Source: Rhizobium nepotum 39/7
GTDB lineage: Bacteria > Pseudomonadota > Alphaproteobacteria > Rhizobiales > Rhizobiaceae
Assembly: GCF_000949865.1 (NCBI RefSeq)
Contig: NZ_JWJH01000001.1
Coordinates: forward strand, 124,001 to 188,000
Length of the DNA stretch: 64,000 nt
Direction: 5' to 3'
The notes below the pieces were generated by a model, which was not told where the DNA came from, ran no database searches, and saw only the letters and a program-made list of their open reading frames with translations. Below are positions 55,638 to 63,784 of this stretch, in pieces (position 1 is the stretch's first letter; each line of letters begins with the position of its first letter). Position numbers and translations under genes: made by a program.

Positions 55638-56624
55638 ATGCAGACACGTTCTTCCCGCATGGCCGGTTTCGGGCATGCAGTTCCTGCGCGATGCGTCGGC
55701 AATGCCGAGATAGAGATGCGTCTTGGGTTGGAGGCTGGCTGGATCGAACGACGGACCGGTATCCGCACACGTTATTGGGCTGAAGAAGGCGAGACCTTGA
55801 GCGGTCTGGCGGAAAGAGCCGGCCGCATGGCGCTGGAAGATGCGAAAATCAACTCCGACGATATTGCGCTGACATTGCTGGCAACCTCGACACCGGACCA
55901 TCTTCTGCCGCCTTCCGGCCCGTTATTGGCTCACAGGCTGGGCCTGACGCGATCGGGCGCGATCGATCTCGCCGGGGCCTGCTCCGGTTTTCTTTATGCG
56001 CTTACCCTTGCAGACGGCTTTGTCCGCACCCAGGGCCGTGCCGTGTTGGTTGTCGCCGCAAATATTCTGAGCCGCCGTATCAATCCTGCGGAAAGGGCAA
56101 GTGCGGTTTTGTTCGCCGATGCTGCCGGTGCCGTTGTGCTCGCGCCATGTCAGAATGCGCAGCGTGGCCTGCTGTCGGCCGATCTCGTTTCCGATGGCAG
56201 CGGTTATGACCTGATCCAGATTGCGGCGGGCGGCAGTAGTCAGCCTTTTTCCGCTGATACGCCTGCCGAAGATACCCTGATGACGATGCGGGACGGACGC
56301 GAAGTTTTCTCCCGCGCCGTGGCCATGATGACGCAGACTTCGGAGCGGGTACTGCAACAGGCCGGAATTAAAGCGGCCAATATCGACCGTTTCGTGCCGC
56401 ATCAGGCCAATGCCCGCATGTTCGACGCCGTCTGCGGCAATCTCGGCATCGACCGGCAAAAGACGCTGCGCACGGTGGAGACCTTCGGCAACTCGTCTGC
56501 CGCGACCATTCCGCTTTCGCTTTCCGTTGCCAATGCCGAACGGCGCTTCGCTGAGGGGGAGACGCTGCTACTGACCGCCGCGGGGGCCGGCCTGACCGGC
56601 GGCGCTGTTGTTTATCGGGAATAG
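55638..56624 (+). CDS. bioZ: FabH-like pimeloyl-precursor synthase BioZ
   Basis: A 328-residue beta-ketoacyl-ACP synthase III homologue. The catalytic triad is visible as Cys115 (AGACSGFLY), His255 (VPHQANAR) and Asn285 (ETFGNSSAA). Located last in bioBFDAZ, it is the alphaproteobacterial BioZ, which starts the pimelate moiety by condensing glutaryl-CoA with malonyl-ACP and replaces the BioC-BioH route. No bioC or bioH gene is present in the window, which fits. Confidence 0.93.
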   Translation: MQTRSSRMAGFGHAVPARCVGNAEIEMRLGLEAGWIERRTGIRTRYWAEEGETLSGLAERAGRMALEDAKINSDDIALTLLATSTPDHLLPPSGPLLAHRLGLTRSGAIDLAGACSGFLYALTLADGFVRTQGRAVLVVAANILSRRINPAERASAVLFADAAGAVVLAPCQNAQRGLLSADLVSDGSGYDLIQIAAGGSSQPFSADTPAEDTLMTMRDGREVFSRAVAMMTQTSERVLQQAGIKAANIDRFVPHQANARMFDAVCGNLGIDRQKTLRTVETFGNSSAATIPLSLSVANAERRFAEGETLLLTAAGAGLTGGAVVYRE

Positions 56625-56641
56625 GCCGGCTTGCAAGAACG

Positions 56642-56669
56642 GCAGGCCTCACTTCGTGAGCAGGCCTGC
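56642..56669. terminator. Hairpin at the end of the biotin operon
   Basis: GCAGGCC-TCAC pairs with GTGA-GCA-GGCCTGC, an 11-bp stem with a 3-base bulge and a 3-base loop, starting 18 bp after the bioZ stop. No U-tract follows on the plus strand. It also lies just past the end of the small minus-strand gene at 56688, so it may serve both strands. Confidence 0.45.
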
Positions 56670-56687
56670 ACTCATCAACAATTCAGT

Positions 56688-56855
56688 TTACCACTGACCG
56701 CTTGCGGGGTAGCCGACAATTTCCCAGCCGTTATATTCGTACCAGGAGTAGCGCTCGTGGAAAAAGCGCGTGTCATTGTGGTCGTACCGCTTTTTGTCAT
56801 AGTCTCGAAACGAACCGGGAGACTGCGATTGAACCTCGATGAAAAAGACCAGCAT
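56688..56855 (-). CDS. Small aromatic-rich protein, 55 residues, unknown
   Basis: The frame encodes a protein that begins MLVFFIEVQSQSPGSFRD, continues with KKRYDHNDTRFFHERYSWYE and ends YNGWEIVGYPASGQW. Third codon positions are mostly G or C, as in real genes here, and the composition is unusually rich in Tyr, Trp, Phe and charged residues. Its ribosome site is weak. Its 5' end overlaps the 5' end of the plus-strand gene at 56829 by 27 bp. I do not recognise a family. Confidence 0.45.
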   Translation of the reverse strand: MLVFFIEVQSQSPGSFRDYDKKRYDHNDTRFFHERYSWYEYNGWEIVGYPASGQW

Positions 56856-57023
56856 GCCACACAGCCAAAACGACCGATTTGGCCATGGCTGCTGCTGGCG
56901 GCTCTCACGCTCCTGGCCATTTACGCCTATTCAGAAGTGACATCGATGATCGATGACACCGTCAGGCTCTGGAACGACCTCGTACAACTATTCTGGTGGA
57001 TCATCCCGGACCAGCCGCCGTGA
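56829..57023 (+). CDS. Small membrane protein, 64 residues, unknown
   Basis: A TTG start at 56829 has GGGAG seven bases upstream. The product has a polar N-terminus (NLDEKDQHATQPKRP), one membrane segment (IWPWLLLAALTLLAIYAY) and an amphipathic tail ending WWIIPDQPP. Codon use is GC-rich at third positions. The frame is open further upstream without a better start. Function unknown; a single-pass inner-membrane protein is likely. Confidence 0.55.
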   Translation: MNLDEKDQHATQPKRPIWPWLLLAALTLLAIYAYSEVTSMIDDTVRLWNDLVQLFWWIIPDQPP

Positions 57024-57145
57024 TGCGCAAACGAAGCACCCGAGAGAAAGCATTGCGCGGCGGACTGGTGAGCGACGGAATGTGAAATGCCGGATATCTC
57101 GGCATTCGGTTCCGCATAACCACTTGATTTAATGTGAGAAGAGAT

Positions 57146-57219
57146 TGGCTGGGGAACCTGGACTCGAACCAAGATTAACGGAGTCAGAGTCCGTCGTTCT
57201 ACCATTGAACTATTCCCCA
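57146..57219 (-). tRNA. tRNA-Gln (anticodon CUG)
   Basis: The minus strand folds into a 74-nt cloverleaf with CCA encoded. The acceptor stem is TGGGGAA/TTCCCCA, the D-arm contains AGTTCAATGGTAGAAC, the anticodon stem is ACGGA/TCCGT around the loop CTCTGAC, and the T-arm is TTGGTTCGAGTCCAG with a GGTTCGAGTCC core. The anticodon CUG at loop positions 3-5 reads CAG for glutamine. The discriminator base is G. Confidence 0.95.
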
Positions 57220-57260
57220 AAGGCCTTGAGCGCATGGCTGCGTTCGCTTTGGTGGGTCGT

Positions 57261-57288
57261 CATATAGATGATTTATCTTTGGGCGCAA
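57261..57288 (-). promoter_or_regulatory. Likely promoter of tRNA-Gln
   Basis: On the minus strand TTGCGC and TATATG are separated by 16 bp, a reasonable sigma-70-type pair for this group. The TATATG box ends 42 bp before the mature tRNA 5' end, leaving a short processed leader. Confidence 0.45.
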
Positions 57289-57343
57289 GTCGAAAAAACA
57301 GAAAAATGCGTTTTCGCCGTTCTTTTGTCTCTGGTCGCTTTGG

Positions 57344-57781
57344 CTAAAGTCTGGCGCGGGTCGATCGGGGTGTGGATAGGAGCAGGCTGGTCTCGCTGCC
57401 GGTGATGCCGGGCACAAGGCGGATGCGGCGCAGAACGGCGTCGAAATCGCTGAGTGTCGCGGCGTTGAGTTCCACGATCAGGTCCCAGCGGCCGTTGGTG
57501 GTGTGGATTTCGGATATTTCCGGGAAACCGCCGAGCGTGCGGATGACCCGGTCCGTCACATGGCCTTCAATCTCGATCATCATGATGCCGCGGATCGCCG
57601 CTTCCACCGCATCGGCACGCAGGATGACGGTGTAACCGATGATGGTGCCATCGTTTTCCATTTTTTCGATATGCGACCGCACCGTCGCACGCGAGGTTTC
57701 CGTCTCGATCGCCAGATCGGAAATGCTGCGTCTGCCGTTATGCCGCAAAAGGGTCACGAGCCGTTCGTCGAGAATATCCAT
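57344..57781 (-). CDS. Lrp/AsnC-family regulator next to the arginase operon
   Basis: A 145-residue Lrp-type regulator. The N-terminal winged helix (about 1-55) includes 'DERLVTLLRHNGRRSISDLAIETETSRATVRSHIEKMENDGTI', and the RAM domain follows with 'EIHTTNGRWDLIVELNAATLSDFDAVLRRIRLVPGI'. It is divergent from the arginase gene with 133 bp between starts. In related bacteria such Lrp proteins activate arginase and ornithine cyclodeaminase genes in response to arginine or ornithine; that role is likely here. Confidence 0.9.
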   Translation of the reverse strand: MDILDERLVTLLRHNGRRSISDLAIETETSRATVRSHIEKMENDGTIIGYTVILRADAVEAAIRGIMMIEIEGHVTDRVIRTLGGFPEISEIHTTNGRWDLIVELNAATLSDFDAVLRRIRLVPGITGSETSLLLSTPRSTRARL

Positions 57782-57815
57782 TGATAGCCATTCTGATAAA
57801 TAGATTTGATCAAGT

Positions 57816-57847
57816 CGATAGCCTATTTCGATAATATTGCCAATATT
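57816..57847. promoter_or_regulatory. Dyads between Lrp and arginase genes
   Basis: TTGATCAA (57816-57823) and AATATT-GCC-AATATT (57833-57847) are two palindromes in the AT-rich divergent promoter. Their place, 68-99 bp before the arginase start, suits binding by the Lrp protein encoded next to them. Binding is inferred. Confidence 0.4.
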
Positions 57848-57914
57848 TTATGTTCATTCCGCCATGTCTCTGTGATCTAGTGAGGCTATTCGGTTGGGAA
57901 AAGCGAGGGATGGA

Positions 57915-58835
57915 ATGGATATCAGGTTGATCGGCGCGCCGCTGCAAATCGGCGCCGGGCAATTGGGGTGTGAAATGGGGCCGAGTGCGTATCGCATTGC
58001 CGGTCTCGCGCGCGCTCTGGAAGATCTGGGCCATAGGGTGGTCGATATCGGCAATGTGACGCCGGCGCCGCTCAGGGAATTCTGCCATCCCAATCCGGCG
58101 GTGCACCACTTGGCCGAGACTGTGGCCTGGACCGAGGCGCTGACGGAGGCCGCCTATCGCGAAAGTGCCGCCGCCGTGCCGATCTTTCTCGGCGGCGACC
58201 ACGCGATTTCGGCCGGAACCGTCGCCGGCATGGCGCGCCGGGTGGCGGAGAGCGGCCGGCCGTTTTTCGTGCTCTGGCTCGATGCCCATACCGATTATCA
58301 TACGCTGGAGACGACGCGCAGCGGCAATCTGCATGGCACGCCGGTCGCCTATTTCAGCGGCCGCGACGGATTTGCGGGTTATTTCCCGCCTTTGTCCCAT
58401 GCGGTTCCTGAAGAAAATATCGGCATGATCGGTATCCGCAGCGTCGATCCGGCCGAGAGGGCCGCACTGGAAGACAGCGGCATCACCGTTCACGATATGC
58501 GCTCGATAGACGAACACGGCGTCGCGGTTCTGCTGCGCGCATTCCTGGCGCGGGTTCAGGCGGTAAACGGCCTGTTGCATGTCAGTCTCGATGTCGATTT
58601 CCTTGAACCGTCGATTGCGCCTGCGGTCGGCACTACGGTTCCGGGCGGTGCGACGTTCCGTGAGGCGCATCTGGTGATGGAAATGCTGCATGATAGCGAG
58701 CTGGTGTGCAGCCTCGATCTGGTGGAACTGAACCCGTTTCTCGACGAGCGCGGCAGGACGGCGACCCTGATGGTCGATCTCGCCGCCAGCCTGATGGGTA
58801 AGCGGGTTATGGACCGCCCAACGCGGGCCGGCTGA
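57915..58835 (+). CDS. Arginase
   Basis: A 306-residue manganese enzyme that hydrolyses arginine to ornithine and urea. Metal ligands are His96 (GGDHAIS), Asp123, His125 and Asp127 (WLDAHTDYH), and Asp226 and Asp228 (SLDVDFLEP), the complete arginase set. ATG 57915 has GAGGG upstream; an upstream in-frame start at 57894 is less likely. The ornithine cyclodeaminase gene begins 13 bp after its stop, so ornithine passes straight on to proline. This pair is known as arcA-arcB in Agrobacterium; I leave the symbol blank because naming varies. Confidence 0.93.
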   Translation: MDIRLIGAPLQIGAGQLGCEMGPSAYRIAGLARALEDLGHRVVDIGNVTPAPLREFCHPNPAVHHLAETVAWTEALTEAAYRESAAAVPIFLGGDHAISAGTVAGMARRVAESGRPFFVLWLDAHTDYHTLETTRSGNLHGTPVAYFSGRDGFAGYFPPLSHAVPEENIGMIGIRSVDPAERAALEDSGITVHDMRSIDEHGVAVLLRAFLARVQAVNGLLHVSLDVDFLEPSIAPAVGTTVPGGATFREAHLVMEMLHDSELVCSLDLVELNPFLDERGRTATLMVDLAASLMGKRVMDRPTRAG

Positions 58836-58848
58836 AAGGAATGATCCG

Positions 58849-59904
58849 ATGACGGTAATACCGAACCTCAATATCGTACCTTTCGTCAGCGTCGATCACA
58901 TGATGAAACTTGTGCTCCGGGTGGGGATCGATACGTTTCTGCGCGAGCTTGCCGACGTGGTGGAGGAGGATTTCCGCCGCTGGGAAAGCTTCGACAAGAC
59001 CCCGCGCATTGCGTCGCATTCGAAGGAGGGTGTCATCGAGCTGATGCCGACCAGCGATGGGACGCTTTATGGCTTCAAATATGTCAACGGGCATCCGAAA
59101 AACATGAAGGAGGGCCGCCAGACGGTAACGGCATTCGGTGTGCTTTCCGATGTCGGCAACGGTTATCCGCTGCTTCTGACCGAGATGACGATCCTGACGG
59201 CGCTACGCACGGCGGCCACCTCGGCCGTTGCGGCAAAACATCTCGCCCGGAAAAATTCCCGCTCGATGGCCATCATCGGCAATGGCGCACAGAGCGAATT
59301 TCAGGCACGGGCCTTCAAGGCTATTCTCGGCATCGACACGGTGCGGCTTTTCGACATAGACCGATCCGCCAGCGAAAAATGCGCCCGCAATCTTGCCGGG
59401 CAGGGTTTTACCATCGAGATTTGCGACAGCGCGCAAGGGGCGGTGGAAGGTGTGGATATCGTCACCACCGTCACGGCCGACAAGCAATATGCGACGATAC
59501 TGACCGACAACATGGTCGGTCCCGGCATTCACATCAACGCCGTCGGTGGCGATTGCCCCGGCAAGACGGAATTGCACCGGGACATTCTGTTGCGGTCGGA
59601 TATCTTCGTCGAATATCCGCCGCAGACGCGCATCGAAGGCGAAATCCAGCAACTACCCGGGGACTACCCCGTTGTAGAGCTTTGGCAGGTTATTGTTGGT
59701 GAAAAGCAGGGGCGGGTAAACGACAGGCAGATCACGCTGTTCGACAGTGTTGGTTTCGCGACCGAGGATTTTTCGGCGTTGCGTTATGTGCGCTCGAAAC
59801 TGGCCGCCACCGGGCTTTACACGGAGCTGGATCTGCTGGCCGATCCGGATGAGCCGCGCGACCTGTTCGGGATGCTGCTGCGCTGCGAGGCGGCTCTCCT
59901 CTGA
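58849..59904 (+). CDS. Ornithine cyclodeaminase
   Basis: A 351-residue NAD-binding enzyme that converts ornithine to proline and ammonia. 'GFKYVNGHPKNMKEGRQTVTAFGVLSDVGNGYPLLL' contains the substrate-binding lysine and the family's N-terminal block. The Rossmann motif GNGAQS is at 144-149, and 'NAVGGDCPGKTELH' holds the catalytic aspartate. It is longer and more typical than the family member at 3413-4345. AAGGA stands before the start; it is the second gene of the arginine-to-proline operon. Confidence 0.94.
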   Translation: MTVIPNLNIVPFVSVDHMMKLVLRVGIDTFLRELADVVEEDFRRWESFDKTPRIASHSKEGVIELMPTSDGTLYGFKYVNGHPKNMKEGRQTVTAFGVLSDVGNGYPLLLTEMTILTALRTAATSAVAAKHLARKNSRSMAIIGNGAQSEFQARAFKAILGIDTVRLFDIDRSASEKCARNLAGQGFTIEICDSAQGAVEGVDIVTTVTADKQYATILTDNMVGPGIHINAVGGDCPGKTELHRDILLRSDIFVEYPPQTRIEGEIQQLPGDYPVVELWQVIVGEKQGRVNDRQITLFDSVGFATEDFSALRYVRSKLAATGLYTELDLLADPDEPRDLFGMLLRCEAALL

Positions 59905-59934
59905 GAGAGCGTTCAACGGGCTTGAAGGATGGGC

Positions 59935-60819
59935 CTAGTCAGCCTTTCGGCGTTCCTTCCGCGCGACCACATGTTCGCGCCAGATGGTGAAGAGGCCGGC
60001 GGCAATCACGATTGCTGCGCCCAGAACCATATTGGATGTTACGATCTCGCCATAGACGGTGACGCCGATGATGGAGACGAGCACGAGTTGGTAATAGGAA
60101 AACGGCTGTACGGAGGCCGCATCCGCCAGTTCGAACGCCTTGATCAGGCAATAATGGCCGCTCATGCCGGTAATGCACAGCGCCAGCATCCAGCCCCAAT
60201 CCTGGGGAGCGAGGCTCACCCAATAAAATGGACCAACCAGCGTCAGCGCGGCCGCACCGGCGACGCCGGTATAAAAGAAGCTCGTCATCGCTGAATCGCT
60301 TTTGCTGCCGAGGCGGGTCAGGACGCTGTAAAGTGCCAGCATGAAAGCGGCGACGAAAGTGATCATCAGGGTGTTGTCGAAACCCTCACCGTCCGGCTTC
60401 AGAATGACGAGAACGCCGATGAAACCGACGAAAATGGCGCACCAGCGTCGCCAGCCCACATGTTCGCCAAGCAAGGGTACGGAAAGTGCTGCAACGATCA
60501 GCGGTGCGGAGGCGAGGATGGAATGGCTGTGCGCCAGCCCGACAACGGCGAAGGAGAAGATCGAAAAAACGATCTGTACGGCAAGAAGGACGCCACGGCC
60601 GATTTGCAGCCAGGGACGGTTGGCCATGACGGCGCCCCGGATGCCGCCCGAAGATTTTGCGGCCATCAGCAAAACGAAGACGGCGAAGGCCCAGTACCGA
60701 AGCATGGCGACGAAGACGGGCGGATAGGCGCTGCCCAGATGTTTCGATATGCCATCCTGCGCCGCAAAGATCGTGAAGGCGACAAAGGCATAAAGATAAC
60801 CGGTCTTGGGTGATGGCAT
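59935..60819 (-). CDS. EamA/DMT-superfamily transporter
   Basis: A 294-residue inner-membrane protein with ten hydrophobic segments in two EamA repeats (about 8-135 and 150-280). Typical features are 'LRYWAFAVFVLLM' in the first repeat, 'PLIVAALSVPLLGEHVGWRRW' and 'QLVLVSIIGVTVYGEIVTSNMVLGAAIVIAAG'. Members export metabolites or drugs. It converges with the ornithine cyclodeaminase gene and is probably independent. Substrate unknown. Confidence 0.9.
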   Translation of the reverse strand: MPSPKTGYLYAFVAFTIFAAQDGISKHLGSAYPPVFVAMLRYWAFAVFVLLMAAKSSGGIRGAVMANRPWLQIGRGVLLAVQIVFSIFSFAVVGLAHSHSILASAPLIVAALSVPLLGEHVGWRRWCAIFVGFIGVLVILKPDGEGFDNTLMITFVAAFMLALYSVLTRLGSKSDSAMTSFFYTGVAGAAALTLVGPFYWVSLAPQDWGWMLALCITGMSGHYCLIKAFELADAASVQPFSYYQLVLVSIIGVTVYGEIVTSNMVLGAAIVIAAGLFTIWREHVVARKERRKAD

Positions 60820-61019
60820 AAATAAACCGCTGTCCGGCTGTTGGCGACAAAAGAGGATTCGGCGCGAATAAGGTGGATAGCAACCATATGTTACAGCCGC
60901 ATCTTGTCAGACAACCTTATTTTCCGAATAGCTGCCATGCAAGTGCGAAGGTCACCTCTCCCCGGTGAGGCTTGAGAGTGACGTTGATGCGGGCGAAAGG
61001 TTTCGGAAATACCTGTTTT

Positions 61020-61069
61020 CCTGTCCGCCATGCGTTAGCGCGGGGCGGACAGGATGTCCGGTTACGGAC
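61020..61069. repeat. Two tandem hairpins after the inositol dehydrogenase gene
   Basis: CCTGTCCGCC (61020-61029) and GGCGGACAGG (61044-61053) form a perfect 10-bp stem. Directly after it, GTCCG-GTTA-CGGAC (61056-61069) forms a 5-bp stem. Neither is followed by a U-tract on the minus strand. They start 15 bp after the stop codon at 61084. They could protect the mRNA end, be a copy of a dispersed palindromic repeat, or act as a weak terminator. Confidence 0.5.
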
Positions 61070-61083
61070 TGATTTCTGTAACG

Positions 61084-62076
61084 TCAGCCGATCGTCACCG
61101 CTGACTTCGAGGCCACGGATTTGAGCGCGGCGTCGGCCAGTTTCAATGCGATCAGCCCATCCTTGATAGAGGGCGCCGGTGCGACATTGTTTTCGATGCA
61201 ATCGATGAAAGCCGCAATTTCTGCCGCATAGGCCGCCGTGTAACGCGTCATGAAGAAATCATGCAGCGGCGGGCGGGTGTAGCCTTCCGCATTGGCGATT
61301 TCGATGGAGACCGGCCGCTGGTTTTCGGCCGCTGCCGAACCGAGCGAACCGTGCACTTCGATACGCTGGTCGTAACCATAGGTCGCGCGCCGCGAATTCG
61401 AAATGATCGCCTGCCTGCCGCTTTTCGTCGTGAGAATGATGCTGGCACTGTCGAAATCGCCGAGAGTGCCGATCTCCGGATTGACGAGAACGGAACCGGT
61501 GGCGAACACGCTGTCCACTTCCTCGCCGAGCAGGAAACGCGCCATATCGAAATCATGAATAGTCATGTCGCGGAAAATACCGCCGGAAACCTTGATATAT
61601 TCGGCCGGCGGCGGGCCGGGATCGCGGCTGGTGATGGTTACCATTTCCACCTTGCCGATGCGGCCGTCCTCGATTGCCTTGTGCACGGCCTGGAAATGCG
61701 GATCGAAACGTCGGTTGAAACCGAGCATCACCTTTGCGCCGGTTTCCTCGACCACCTTGGCGCAGGCTTCCGCCCGGGTCACATCCAGATCGACGGGCTT
61801 TTCGCAGAAGATGGCCTTGCCGGCACGGGCGAAACGTTCGATCAGGTCGGCATGGGTGTTGGTCGGCGTGCAGATGATGACGGCGTCGATCGTCTTGTCG
61901 GCCAGAACCTCGTCGATCGTGCTGACCTTGCACTGTGCTTCGCGGGCGATTGCTTCCGCAGCACCGGCCGCGGCGTCCACAACGGCCACCAGCTTCGCAC
62001 GGCTGTCGGTGGTGATCGCCTTGGCGTGGACCTTGCCGATCCGTCCAGCGCCGAGCAGTGCCAATTTCGTAACCAT
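61084..62076 (-). CDS. idhA: Inositol 2-dehydrogenase (Gfo/Idh/MocA family)
   Basis: A 330-residue NAD-dependent enzyme that oxidises myo-inositol to 2-keto-myo-inositol. The Rossmann motif GAGRIGKVHA is at 9-18, the EKP motif is in 'IFCEKPVDLD', and 'GGIFRDMTIHDFDMARFLLGEE' has the catalytic Asp and His. The sequence fits the rhizobial IdhA/IolG group. GGAGG stands just before the ATG. It is a single gene; an IolR-like site lies 75 bp upstream. A different Gfo/Idh substrate (scyllo-inositol) remains possible. Confidence 0.87.
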   Translation of the reverse strand: MVTKLALLGAGRIGKVHAKAITTDSRAKLVAVVDAAAGAAEAIAREAQCKVSTIDEVLADKTIDAVIICTPTNTHADLIERFARAGKAIFCEKPVDLDVTRAEACAKVVEETGAKVMLGFNRRFDPHFQAVHKAIEDGRIGKVEMVTITSRDPGPPPAEYIKVSGGIFRDMTIHDFDMARFLLGEEVDSVFATGSVLVNPEIGTLGDFDSASIILTTKSGRQAIISNSRRATYGYDQRIEVHGSLGSAAAENQRPVSIEIANAEGYTRPPLHDFFMTRYTAAYAAEIAAFIDCIENNVAPAPSIKDGLIALKLADAALKSVASKSAVTIG

Positions 62077-62150
62077 CTTTCCTCCGGTTTCTCACACCCG
62101 TCTTTCACTCCCGGAAAGACAGAATATGAACGCAAACAATGTTTCGATAT

Positions 62151-62164
62151 GGAATATATGTTCT
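62151..62164. promoter_or_regulatory. IolR-like operator before the inositol dehydrogenase gene
   Basis: GGAA-TATATG-TTCT (62151-62164) matches, with one mismatch, the GGAA-N6-TTCC palindrome described for the RpiR-type repressor IolR of Sinorhizobium meliloti, which controls idhA there. It lies 75-88 bp upstream of the start. A GTCTTTC-N7-GAAAGAC hairpin (62100-62120) lies between it and the gene. Confidence 0.5.
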
Positions 62165-62310
62165 ATTTTGCTAGATCGACATCGGAGGTGTGTCAAGCGT
62201 TTTGACGATGGTCGGGACGGCCGAAATCATTCCCTCGGGAAGACCATGCAGCACGGTTGGCCGCTGCGTAGAAAAAGCGTCGGGGCAGGGTGCCAAGTCT
62301 TTGCGGGTGA

Positions 62311-63561
62311 TCAGTCGATGGAAGGCGTCTCGGCCGAATGTTGGGGAAGTGCATAAACCTCGACCGGGGTTTCGAGGCCGCGCAGCAGCCATGGACCCAG
62401 ATTTTCCAGTCTGTCCTCGTATCCGGCCATACGGACGAATTCTTCGGAAAACAGCACGCTGCGGCCGGTCTCCTTGGTCAGCGTTTCAAGCCGTGACGCA
62501 ATGTTCACGGCAGGGCCGATGACGGTGAAATCGAGGCGGGTTTTTGAGCCGATATTGCCGTACATGACATCGCCGACATGGACGCCAATACCATAACCCA
62601 GAGGGTCATGGCCTTTCTGGCGATTGATTTCATTGAGGGCAACGAGGCTTTTTTGCGCGCTGGCAATGGCTTTCAGCAGGTTTTCACAGGCCTGCGGATC
62701 GCTGAGCGGGAAAATCGCCAGCAGCCCGTCGCCCATGAATTTCAGGATTTCGCCGCCGAACTCCTCGATCGGGTCGCACATGGCGTCGAAATAACCGTTC
62801 AGAAGCTCGATGACGTCATCGCGTGGCCAGAGGTCGGAAATATGGGTGAAATTGCGCAGGTCGCAGATCAGGATCGCCGCACCCACCGTTATGCCGCTGC
62901 CGCGCGTCGTTGCACCATTGAGGATTTTTTCGCCCGCATGCGGACCCACATAGGTTTCAAGCAGGGTGCGCGTCATACGGTTTTTCAGGCGTATCTCGCT
63001 GACCAGCGCCAGGGCCGGCAGCAGATTTTTCAGGGTGAGGACTTCCGCTTCTGAAAAGCCACCTGGCCGGTCGCTGGAAAAAGTGGCGACATGGCGTTTG
63101 CCGAACGTGTGTTCGATCGGCCATGCGAAATAATCCGTCAGCCCTTCGGCGCGCAGTTCCTCATAGATCGTATAACCTGGCTGGTCGATGTCGTCGCCGT
63201 TCAGCCGGTGGCGGATCTCGGTGGCGCCCTGGTGGATGTCGCTGATGGGGCTGTTCAGATATTCGGGTGTGTTCTCCGATCCATAGCCATAGGTGGCGAT
63301 CTCGGCGGACGACATGCCGGCTTTCCACAATATCCGCGCGCCAAGCCATTGCGGATGGCGAATGCGGAAGGCGAGCACGCCCCGCGCGACGGAAATTCCG
63401 CTCTCCCGCAGCCTGGCGCAAAGCTCCACGAATATCTCATCGATAAAACGCTCGTCCTTCGTGCCGGTGACGAGCCAGTCGAGAATTTCCGTTTTCTCTG
63501 CCGGCCACAATTCATCCAATGCTGAAGAAACCGGTTCTTCGGTGTCGAGAGTGAGTGTCAT
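62311..63561 (-). CDS. Class III adenylate cyclase, cytoplasmic, with N-terminal sensor-like region
   Basis: A 416-residue protein without membrane segments. The C-terminal catalytic domain (about 225-405) has both metal-binding aspartates (Asp234 in ICDLRNFT, Asp278 in MGDG), the adenine-recognising Lys274 and Thr346 (EILKFMGDG, LDFTVIG), and transition-state residues Asn353 and Arg357 (VNIASRLE), so an active cAMP-forming enzyme is likely. The N-terminal 200 residues resemble the regulatory region common in rhizobial cyclases, function unknown. The start at 63561 was chosen over 63606 because GGA lies upstream. Confidence 0.9.
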   Translation of the reverse strand: MTLTLDTEEPVSSALDELWPAEKTEILDWLVTGTKDERFIDEIFVELCARLRESGISVARGVLAFRIRHPQWLGARILWKAGMSSAEIATYGYGSENTPEYLNSPISDIHQGATEIRHRLNGDDIDQPGYTIYEELRAEGLTDYFAWPIEHTFGKRHVATFSSDRPGGFSEAEVLTLKNLLPALALVSEIRLKNRMTRTLLETYVGPHAGEKILNGATTRGSGITVGAAILICDLRNFTHISDLWPRDDVIELLNGYFDAMCDPIEEFGGEILKFMGDGLLAIFPLSDPQACENLLKAIASAQKSLVALNEINRQKGHDPLGYGIGVHVGDVMYGNIGSKTRLDFTVIGPAVNIASRLETLTKETGRSVLFSEEFVRMAGYEDRLENLGPWLLRGLETPVEVYALPQHSAETPSID

Positions 63562-63784
63562 GGCAGGATTCCGGAGGTTGTTGCTGCTCTCGCGAAAACG
63601 GGCCACATGCCGAACATGACCCGTGCGGACATCATGTGGTGCCGGAGAATGGAAATGTTAAGAGAGCGGTGCGGAAAATGTTCCGGAGGGTGTGGCGGCG
63701 TTCAGCCAGTACGCGCGCCGCCCGGATGTTGCCGTGAACATCGTCCCGGCGGCGCTGAGATTTGGCTCGGATCGTTCCGAACGA

